Origin: an uncultured Brachyspira sp.
GTDB lineage: Bacteria; Spirochaetota; Brachyspiria; Brachyspirales; Brachyspiraceae
NCBI RefSeq assembly: GCF_910578695.1
Contig: NZ_CAJTQJ010000057.1
Location: forward strand, 1-12,166
DNA length: 12,166 nucleotides
Direction of reading: 5' to 3'
This document shows, piece after piece, positions 6,684 to 12,166 of this stretch. Below the pieces are notes generated by a model. That model ran no database searches. It was not told the origin of the DNA and was given only the letters and a program-made list of their open reading frames with translations. Position numbers and translations under genes: made by a program. The stretch's first letter is position 1, and each line of letters begins with the position of its first letter.

Positions 6684-6695
6684 AAATTTTTTAAA

Positions 6696-6699
6696 GGAG
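6696..6699 (+). promoter_or_regulatory. Ribosome-binding site fixing the first lipoprotein start
   Basis: AAAGGAG ends at 6699, 6 nt before the ATG at 6706. This rejects the upstream in-frame ATG at 6670, which has no ribosome site and would spoil the signal peptide. Confidence 0.8.
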
Positions 6700-6705
6700 T
6701 TTCTT

Positions 6706-7089
6706 ATGTATAAGAACAAAAAAATTATTAAAACTTTATTATTGATAAGCTTATTTTCTTTAATGTCTTTGATTTCAATAAGCTGTAAATCAAATAATAA
6801 CCCTACTTTTAAACCATCAGAACTAGTCGGCACTTGGAAATCTACTGTTGGTGCAACTACTTTTAATTTAAAAAGTGACGGCAGTATGGTTCTAAAACCA
6901 AATGGAGGAGCTGATGTAGACCTTAAAATAACAGATTGGGCTTCAGCTAAAGATAAAAGTGTAGGTTCATATTCTCTTAATTTAAAAAGCGGTAATGATA
7001 CATATACATTTAAATTTACAAGCAGCAGTGAATGTGAAGTTACTTATTCAGCTCAAGCAGGAGTAGTTGAGCCTTTCAAAAAACAATAA
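6706..7089 (+). CDS. Small lipoprotein with a lipocalin-like domain, 127 aa
   Basis: The N-terminus has a basic start (MYKNKKIIK), a hydrophobic core (residues 10-25), and a lipidation cysteine at Cys27 in the context ISISC. Ser at -3 departs from the classic lipobox, but spirochaetal lipoboxes are relaxed. The mature part of about 100 residues opens with an Asn-rich linker, then LVGTWKSTVGATTFNLKSDG. That pattern and the alternating strands after it (SYSLNLKSG, YTFKFTSSSECEV) resemble bacterial lipocalin-like lipoproteins of the 'GtW....' type. Such proteins are membrane-anchored, and ligand and role are not predictable here. It is the first of three lipoprotein genes, and its long leader contains the heptamer array. 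That position suggests variable expression, though this is inference. Confidence 0.75.
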   Translation: MYKNKKIIKTLLLISLFSLMSLISISCKSNNNPTFKPSELVGTWKSTVGATTFNLKSDGSMVLKPNGGADVDLKITDWASAKDKSVGSYSLNLKSGNDTYTFKFTSSSECEVTYSAQAGVVEPFKKQ

Positions 7090-7115
7090 TTATATAATTA
7101 AATAAAATAAAAAAT

Positions 7116-7142
7116 CAGTATAGAATGCTATTTTTTATACTG
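7116..7142 (+). terminator. Hairpin between the first and second lipoprotein genes
   Basis: CAGTATA (7116-7122) pairs with TATACTG (7136-7142), a 7-bp stem with a 13-nt loop. The flank is CTTTTCATTTT on the plus strand and a better T-rich run on the minus strand. It could be a weak or bidirectional terminator or an mRNA end. Confidence 0.4.
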
Positions 7143-7182
7143 CTTTTCATTTTATCAGTAATATAAATTAAGGAGAATCAAA

Positions 7183-7479
7183 ATGAAATTAATATTAACA
7201 ATTATGTTAATGTCTATACTTTTAATTACAGGATGTTCAACTATGACTGCTGATAATATCCCTCAAAGTCTTCAGCTTAGCGGAAATGATATTATTGTAG
7301 GGGAAGTTTTAACTGCCGAAATTCGCTACAGCGGTAATGAAAATGCTTTGAAAGAACAATTAATAGCAAAGGCTTTACAAGGCACAAATTATGATTTTTT
7401 AATTATGCCTAGATATGAAATTGTACCCGGTATAATTAAGAAAATGAAAATAAGAGGAAGAGGTGCCAGAGTAAAATAA
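7183..7479 (+). CDS. Small lipoprotein of unknown function, 98 aa
   Basis: A strong Shine-Dalgarno sequence (AAGGAG, 7170-7175) lies 7 nt before the ATG. The signal sequence is short (residues 1-17) with a good lipobox ITGC, so Cys18 would be lipidated. The mature 80 residues contain a helix ALKEQLIAKALQGT followed by YDFLIMPRYEI and a basic tail KKMKIRGRGARVK. The 'A-A-L...YDfLi.PrYei....kikirG.gA..k' layout is seen in many small bacterial envelope lipoproteins, but I cannot name a family with confidence. No clear promoter lies in the 93-nt gap, so it may be read through from the gene before. A good terminator follows. Confidence 0.75.
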   Translation: MKLILTIMLMSILLITGCSTMTADNIPQSLQLSGNDIIVGEVLTAEIRYSGNENALKEQLIAKALQGTNYDFLIMPRYEIVPGIIKKMKIRGRGARVK

Positions 7480-7520
7480 AAAGTTAAAATTACATTAGTA
7501 TAAATATTAATTGCTGTTAT

Positions 7521-7557
7521 AAACTGCTTGGTGATTATTTACTATGCAGTTTTTTTT
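7521..7557 (+). terminator. Rho-independent terminator after the second lipoprotein
   Basis: AAACTGC (7521-7527) pairs with GCAGTTT (7546-7552), and the stem runs into a T tract of eight (7550-7557). The loop is 18 nt and can form two or three more pairs (GT with AC). It lies about 40 nt after the stop codon. Confidence 0.7.
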
Positions 7558-7623
7558 ATTTCATATAATTGCATATATAAATAATATTTTTTAATGTAAT
7601 TGAAAGCATTAATAATATTTTAA

Positions 7624-7652
7624 ATGAAAAATTATACGGATTATTATATAAT
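7624..7652 (+). promoter_or_regulatory. Likely promoter of the third lipoprotein
   Basis: ATGAAA (7624-7629, 4 of 6 to consensus), a 17-nt spacer and TATAAT (7647-7652) predict a start near 7659, 25 nt before the ATG. The in-frame ATG at 7624 would then be part of the -35 box, not a start codon. Confidence 0.45.
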
Positions 7653-7671
7653 AAATGATATTATATATATT

Positions 7672-7675
7672 GGAG
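7672..7675 (+). promoter_or_regulatory. Ribosome-binding site fixing the third lipoprotein start
   Basis: GGAG ends 8 nt before the ATG at 7684. Starting there gives a standard short lipoprotein signal, whereas a start at 7624 would add 20 non-signal residues. Confidence 0.75.
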
Positions 7676-7683
7676 TTTATTTT

Positions 7684-8058
7684 ATGATTAAAAAAACTGT
7701 GATATTCTCAATTTTTTTGCTTTTTATAGTATCTTGTAATGCTGATAATAACAGTACTACATCAGCATCATCTCAATATAAAGAAATTCCGAGAGCAAGT
7801 ATAGGATTAACTAATTTTTTAGGTATTTGGCAGGCTAAGTTTTCAAATAATGAATCAAGTGTTGTAATAGAAAGCAGTGAAAATATACTGTATAATGATT
7901 TAAAGGCTTTATCTGTAGAAGATTTAGGAAATGACAGATATAAAATGACTGTATCATCAGATAAAACTTTTTCAGTTATATTAAAATTCAAGTCTGATAC
8001 CGAAGGAACAATTGAAGATGATAATTTGGGAATAGGTACTTTAATAAAGGATAAATAA
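7684..8058 (+). CDS. Small lipoprotein, possibly lipocalin-like, 124 aa
   Basis: MIKK and a hydrophobic stretch lead to the lipobox IVSC, giving lipidated Cys18. A Ser/Thr/Asn-rich linker (about 19-35) follows, then NFLGIWQAKFSNNESSVVIE and further alternating strands (YKMTVSSDKTFSVILKFK) ending in GIGTLIKDK. The 'flGiWqakF' start of the folded part echoes the LVGTW of the lipoprotein at 6706, and both are about 100 residues when mature. They may be distant relatives with the same small barrel fold, though identity looks low. The gene stands alone between a terminator (7521-7557) and the dnaX promoter. Function is unknown. Confidence 0.72.
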   Translation: MIKKTVIFSIFLLFIVSCNADNNSTTSASSQYKEIPRASIGLTNFLGIWQAKFSNNESSVVIESSENILYNDLKALSVEDLGNDRYKMTVSSDKTFSVILKFKSDTEGTIEDDNLGIGTLIKDK

Positions 8059-8276
8059 TTTTCTAATTATAATTTTTATAAAAATAAATTTGAATATTAT
8101 TTTTTATTTCCTAGTAAATATTTATAAACCATTTTCTTATTCTTTGATTTTTTTATATTAATTTGTATGCTTATTTCATTTAAAAAGCATAATGCTGTAT
8201 TTATAAAAAAAATAAGTACTTAACATATAGGTATAATTAAAAAATTATATATTATTTATAAGTTATAATATAAAAA
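8059..8276. other. AT-rich intergenic stretch with one hairpin (8166-8191)
   Basis: TATGCTT (8166-8172) pairs with AAGCATA (8185-8191) around a 12-nt loop. The right arm also forms the small palindrome AGCATAATGCT (8186-8196), so two folds compete. There is no T tract on the plus strand, so I do not call it a terminator. No gene is visible. Confidence 0.4.
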
Positions 8277-8304
8277 TTGACAAATAATGATACTCTGTTA
8301 AAAT
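8277..8304 (+). promoter_or_regulatory. Promoter of the dnaX-recJ operon
   Basis: TTGACA (8277-8282), a 16-nt spacer and TAAAAT (8299-8304) are present, with TGT directly before the -10 (extended -10). The predicted start is near 8311. Confidence 0.75.
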
Positions 8305-8341
8305 AGCTTAATAAAAAATATCATAATGGAATGCTGTAAAT

Positions 8342-9898
8342 ATGTCAGAAAATTATAAAGTAATAGCAAGAAAATACCGTCCTCAAACTTTTGAAGAAGT
8401 AATAGGGCAGGAACATATTACTAAAACAATATCAAAAAGTATAGCACAGAAAAAAATAGCACATGCCTATCTTTTTTCAGGTGCACACGGAGTGGGTAAA
8501 ACTTCTCTTGCAAGAATTATAGCTAAGGCATTAAACTGCATTAATGGTCCTACTGACAGCCCCTGCGGAGTTTGTACTTCCTGCACTCAAATAGAAAACG
8601 GTACTCCTCTTGATGTTATAGAAATTGACGGTGCAAGCAATAGGGGTATAGAAAATATAAGAACGATTATAGAAAATGTACGAATATCCCCTGCTGCAGG
8701 AAAATATAAAGTATATATTATAGATGAGGTGCATCAGATAACTAATGAGGCTTTTAATGCTTTGCTTAAAACATTGGAAGAGCCTCCCGCCCATGTTGTA
8801 TTTATACTTGCTACTACTGAAGCCGATAGGGTGCTTCCTACTATAAGAAGCAGATGTCAGCAATATACTTTTAAAGCTTTGGGCATAGAAGATTTAGAAA
8901 AAATATTGAAAGGTATACTTGATAAAGAAAATATTAAATATGATGAAGAAGCTGTATTTTTGATTGCGAAGCAGGCTAGAGGTTCCGTACGGGATAGTGA
9001 AACAATACTTGAAAAAATGATAGCATATACTGCAGATAAAAAATATATAACAAGCGATGATGTTAATGCTGTTGTCGGAGGAAATAACTTTTCTTTTGTA
9101 AAAGAGTTTTTTGATATTATGATGCTTTCCGATAAAAAAAAATATTTCGAGTTTATGAAAAAATTATCTGAGCAATCTGCTGATATCAGAACTTTTATGA
9201 ACAGCATAATAGAGTATTTGAGAATTGTACTTATGATAAAAAGCGGTATTGATGATATTAAATTGCTTGAGATAACTGAAAATGAAAGAGATGACTTAAA
9301 AGTTTTTGCCTTTCATTACAGTGATGATGAGATTGAAAGGATACTTGATTATATATTATCGGCTGAGGAGCGTATAAGAAATGCTTCTAATCCTAGAACT
9401 ATATTTGAAATGCGTATGCTTCTGCTTCTTAATACTGATAATTTAATTCGTCCTGTTGATATAATTTCTGCAAATATTCAGCCGTCTATTCAATCGGAAG
9501 CTGTTAATAATGAATATGACGCTTTTGTAAATAATGCTTCAGAAAATACTAATAAAAATCAATATGATGTTCCTTTAAATCCTACAGATAAAAGAAGAAT
9601 ATTTTATAATAAGATACTTTCTTTTATAGAAACAGAAAGCCCTACAATATATTCTTTATTATCGCAGGGCAATCCTATAGAAAGTAAAGGAGCTGTTTTA
9701 ATAGTGGCATTGCCTGATCATATATTTGATATGACAAAATCTGATAAACGCATTAATGATTTGGTGGCTAAAGCTATACCTAGATTTACTAAAAATAAGG
9801 ATGTAGCTATACAGTTTCAGAGAGCTGTTGAAGGTAATATGATAGATAAATTAAAAACTCGTTTGCAGGCTACTGAAGTTGATGAAAGTTCTTTATAA
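8342..9898 (+). CDS. dnaX: DNA polymerase III subunit tau/gamma (clamp loader ATPase), 518 aa
   Basis: DnaX is the AAA+ motor that opens the beta clamp and loads it on primed DNA. The start reads VIARKYRPQTFEEVIGQEHI, the standard DnaX opening. Visible elements are Walker A GAHGVGKT (47-54), four zinc-binding cysteines (C66, C75, C78, C81), Walker B DEVH (128-131), and the SRC arginine-finger motif (170-172). The clamp-loader collar follows to about 370. A polar Asn/Ser-rich linker (about 375-405) then leads to a C-terminal domain (about 405-518) in the place of the tau-specific region. A run of nine A (9134-9142, codons 265-267) could allow slippage; either shift meets a stop within about ten codons. 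The ribosome site is weak (GGA, 11 nt upstream). recJ follows after 21 nt, so the two are very likely co-transcribed. Confidence 0.96.
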   Translation: MSENYKVIARKYRPQTFEEVIGQEHITKTISKSIAQKKIAHAYLFSGAHGVGKTSLARIIAKALNCINGPTDSPCGVCTSCTQIENGTPLDVIEIDGASNRGIENIRTIIENVRISPAAGKYKVYIIDEVHQITNEAFNALLKTLEEPPAHVVFILATTEADRVLPTIRSRCQQYTFKALGIEDLEKILKGILDKENIKYDEEAVFLIAKQARGSVRDSETILEKMIAYTADKKYITSDDVNAVVGGNNFSFVKEFFDIMMLSDKKKYFEFMKKLSEQSADIRTFMNSIIEYLRIVLMIKSGIDDIKLLEITENERDDLKVFAFHYSDDEIERILDYILSAEERIRNASNPRTIFEMRMLLLLNTDNLIRPVDIISANIQPSIQSEAVNNEYDAFVNNASENTNKNQYDVPLNPTDKRRIFYNKILSFIETESPTIYSLLSQGNPIESKGAVLIVALPDHIFDMTKSDKRINDLVAKAIPRFTKNKDVAIQFQRAVEGNMIDKLKTRLQATEVDESSL

Positions 9899-9919
9899 TA
9901 AAAAGTAAGTGATTAATAT

Positions 9920-12079
9920 ATGAATATAGATAATTTAAATGAAGTAATAAAAGAATTATTAAAATTGAGAGGCATAACTTCAAAAGAAGATATTTATGAT
10001 TTCTTTTTTCAAGATATATACTCTTTATCTAATCCTTTTAATATAAGAGATATTAATGTATTTGTAGATAGAATAAAAGAAGCTGTAGAAAATGATGAGA
10101 AAATACTAATATACGGAGATAAGGATGCAGACGGAGTAACGGCAGCATCTATTATATATAATACTCTTAAAGTTGTTACAAAGAATGTAGAAGCATTTGT
10201 ACCTAATCATACAACAGGCTACGGACTTTCTAAAGCTGTTATAGAAGAATATGCAAATTCAGGAGTAAGCCTTATTATTACAGTTGATTGCGGCATATCA
10301 AATGCTGAGGAAGTTGAGTTTGCAAGAGAGCTTTCTATTGATATTATAGTAACAGATCATCATGATATACCTGAAATACTTCCTAATGCTTATGCTGTAT
10401 TTAATCCCAAACTTTCAAATACAGGTTTTTCATCTAAAAATTTTTCGGGCTGTGCTGTTGCTTTCAAACTTATGCAGGCATTCGTATTTTCTTATACAAA
10501 AATATGCAATAAAGATATAATAGTATTAGATTATAAGATTGATAAAAATAAAAATATTATAAAAACAATAAGGGCTTTAAAATCTACTAATTTTGTTATA
10601 AGCGATGAAGTATTCGGATTTGAGCTTATTGATGATAATAATAAATATAAGTCTATTTATATGGATTATTATGATGAGTTTATGAGCGAAGATGAGGTAT
10701 TAGAAGAGCTTGCCAGCTATATGTTTGAGGGAGACGGTACTGTACTTGTGCTTACAGGGGGAGAAGACAGACTTAAAAAGCTTTTATCATTTTATGAAAA
10801 ATATGAAATATATCTGCCTGAATATGACAGTGTTTATGATTTGCTTCAGCTTGGTGTCAGATACGGAAATATTAATATAAATAATATGAAAACTTTAGAT
10901 GATTTTGCTTTGGCACTTAATGTTAATATTTACAGATATGAAAATATAGAGTACAGAGATTTAATAATTAAAATGGAAATATTTAGGAGATTATTTTATA
11001 TAAGTCAGAAGCAGTTTCAAAATTATATACGGAAAAAATCCATACTTGTATTATTAGGCACTGTTGCAGATGTTGTGCCCCTTATAGAAGAGAATAGGGC
11101 TTATGTAAAATGTGCTTTGAAGGAATTAGAAAATACCAGCCATATTAGATATAATATTATGCTTGAGAAAATTAATCTGCTTAACAGCAAAATAGATACT
11201 CAGACTGTCAGCTGGAGGCTTGCACCTTTTATAAATGCTGCAGGAAGAATGGGAAGTCCTGAAACTGCTTTAAAGCTTCTTACTTCTGAATTAAAGGAAG
11301 ATGCTTTAAGGCTTTCTGAAGAGATTTATAATATGAATGAGACTAGAAAATCTTTAACTGAATCTAATTTTAGTATTGTAAATGAATATATAAAAATTAA
11401 CGGCTGTTTGGATTTCCCTATAATAGTAGTAAAAAGTAAAAATATAGAACAAGGACTTACAGGCTTGATTGCAGGAAAGGTATTAAGCGAATATGGAAAA
11501 ACTGCTGTTATTATGTATGAGAGCGATGAGGGTATTTGCATCGGCAGTATAAGGAGCAGGGGAGATGATAATGCCAGAGATATGCTTGAGTATGCAAATG
11601 TATATTTGACTAAGTTTGGAGGACATAAAAATGCTGCGGGCTTTACTTTGAATGCTGAAAATTTTGATAAGTTTAAAAATAAGATTGTAAAATATGCAGC
11701 TTCTCAGAATTTTACTTCGGAAAAAAATGATTATGTATTTGATATGGAAATTAATTTAAAAAATATAGATATGAAATTAGCAAAATCATTAGAACTATTT
11801 GAGCCTTACGGATTTGGAAATGAAGAGCCTTTATTTATATCAAAGAATGTGAAAGTTAATAATATAATTAGAATGCAGAAAAATAATAAGCTTCATTTAA
11901 GGATTGAGCTTTTTCAGGATAATAAAAAGATAAGAGGTATTATATGGAACAGCAATGAAGAAGAAGTGCAGAAATTATTATCTTCAAATTATATAGATAT
12001 TATTTATAAATTGAGAGTTAATCGTTTTGCAGGAAGCGAAGATGTAAGAATATATATAGAAAACTATAAAATTTTTTAA
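9920..12079 (+). CDS. recJ: Single-stranded-DNA-specific 5'-3' exonuclease RecJ with a large internal insertion, 719 aa
   Basis: RecJ degrades single-stranded DNA 5' to 3' in RecF-pathway recombination, mismatch repair and fork repair. The DHH-phosphoesterase motifs are intact: YGDKDADG (D67, D69, D71), TGYGL (99-103), VDCG (122-125), DHH (146-148) and GTVADVVPL (380-388). DHHA1 carries GLTGLIAGKVLSEYG (512-526) and GGHKNAAGF (567-575). An OB-like end starts at PYGFGNEEP (629-637). E. coli RecJ is 577 aa with about 60 residues between DHH and GTVAD; here there are about 230. The extra ~175 residues (about 192-368) have the size and layout of a DnaQ-like exonuclease domain: IIVLDYKID (200-208), EGDGTVLVLTGGEDRLKKLL (270-289), YDLLQLGVRYG (306-316), LDDFALALNV (326-335) and a final YRDL (345-348). 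The DxE and HxAxxD motifs appear degenerate. It sits 21 nt after dnaX, in one operon. RecJ identity is certain; the inserted fold is inferred. Confidence 0.96.
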   Translation: MNIDNLNEVIKELLKLRGITSKEDIYDFFFQDIYSLSNPFNIRDINVFVDRIKEAVENDEKILIYGDKDADGVTAASIIYNTLKVVTKNVEAFVPNHTTGYGLSKAVIEEYANSGVSLIITVDCGISNAEEVEFARELSIDIIVTDHHDIPEILPNAYAVFNPKLSNTGFSSKNFSGCAVAFKLMQAFVFSYTKICNKDIIVLDYKIDKNKNIIKTIRALKSTNFVISDEVFGFELIDDNNKYKSIYMDYYDEFMSEDEVLEELASYMFEGDGTVLVLTGGEDRLKKLLSFYEKYEIYLPEYDSVYDLLQLGVRYGNININNMKTLDDFALALNVNIYRYENIEYRDLIIKMEIFRRLFYISQKQFQNYIRKKSILVLLGTVADVVPLIEENRAYVKCALKELENTSHIRYNIMLEKINLLNSKIDTQTVSWRLAPFINAAGRMGSPETALKLLTSELKEDALRLSEEIYNMNETRKSLTESNFSIVNEYIKINGCLDFPIIVVKSKNIEQGLTGLIAGKVLSEYGKTAVIMYESDEGICIGSIRSRGDDNARDMLEYANVYLTKFGGHKNAAGFTLNAENFDKFKNKIVKYAASQNFTSEKNDYVFDMEINLKNIDMKLAKSLELFEPYGFGNEEPLFISKNVKVNNIIRMQKNNKLHLRIELFQDNKKIRGIIWNSNEEEVQKLLSSNYIDIIYKLRVNRFAGSEDVRIYIENYKIF

Positions 12080-12139
12080 TATAAATAAAATAATTAATTT
12101 ATCTTTATTGCTGCTAGCTATAAACTCGCTTTAAAATAG

Positions 12140-12166
12140 CTGACAACTTTCTTTGTCAGTTGTCAG
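12140..12166 (+). repeat. Hairpin with two adjacent TTGTCAG heptamers at the window edge
   Basis: CTGACAA (12140-12146) can pair with either TTGTCAG at 12153-12159 (6-nt loop) or the identical one at 12160-12166; the longer version pairs 8 bp, CTGACAAC with GTTGTCAG. It lies 60 nt after recJ and could be its terminator stem, but the window ends before any T tract can be seen. It could also be the start of a longer heptamer array. Confidence 0.5.

Noticed and set aside
7773..7991. Minus-strand ORF opposite the third lipoprotein
   Set aside because: It has no ribosome site, while the plus-strand gene has a lipobox, a ribosome site and a promoter.
8166..8196. Terminator or small RNA in the gap before dnaX
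   Set aside because: The stem is only 7 bp, there is no T tract on the plus strand, and there is no dedicated promoter for a small RNA.
8531..9207. Minus-strand ORFs opposite dnaX
   Set aside because: They are shadows of a strongly conserved coding sequence and have no promoter or ribosome site of their own.
12116..12141. AGCTAT/ATAGCT inverted repeat after recJ
   Set aside because: It is a six-bp stem with a 14-nt loop and no T tract, and it overlaps the stronger CTGACAA hairpin.

Overview
The window is strongly AT-rich DNA (by eye, roughly a quarter G+C). Its housekeeping proteins, relaxed lipoprotein signal sequences and a partial Rpn-type nuclease all suggest a spirochaete, most probably the genus Brachyspira. 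That assignment rests on recognising protein families and composition, not on a database search. No rRNA, tRNA, CRISPR array or insertion sequence is visible.

Layout. (1) Positions 1-894 are read leftward. They hold the 5' end of an Rpn/PD-(D/E)XK nuclease gene behind a perfect-consensus, apparently leaderless promoter, then an outer-membrane beta-barrel protein with a possible 11-codon leader peptide upstream. (2) A 318-base divergent control region follows (895-1212). (3) From 1213 everything reads rightward: a large TPR-repeat protein, then scpB (chromosome condensation), then mnmG (tRNA wobble-uridine modification), each with its own near-consensus promoter. (4) Positions 6419-8341 are an accessory island of three small lipoproteins. 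It is headed by a heptanucleotide tandem array (AACCAAC, 8.7 copies) between a promoter and the first lipoprotein. (5) dnaX (clamp loader tau/gamma subunit) and recJ (single-strand-specific 5'-3' exonuclease) form a two-gene replication/repair operon. The window ends in a hairpin that contains two adjacent TTGTCAG heptamers.

How the genes relate. scpB, dnaX and recJ serve chromosome maintenance, and mnmG serves tRNA modification. The lipoproteins and the barrel protein are envelope components of unknown role. Several genes have an upstream in-frame ATG that lies inside or upstream of the predicted promoter. The starts given here are the ribosome-binding-site-supported downstream ones (1213, 6706, 7684).

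The most unusual points are: a roughly 175-residue insertion inside the catalytic DHH region of RecJ that resembles a degenerate DnaQ-like (DEDD) exonuclease domain; the heptamer array, which is stop-free in all forward frames and would, with one more unit, let a small leader ORF run into the start of the downstream lipoprotein gene; and the TPR gene, built from three tandem copies of a 306-bp, three-TPR unit.
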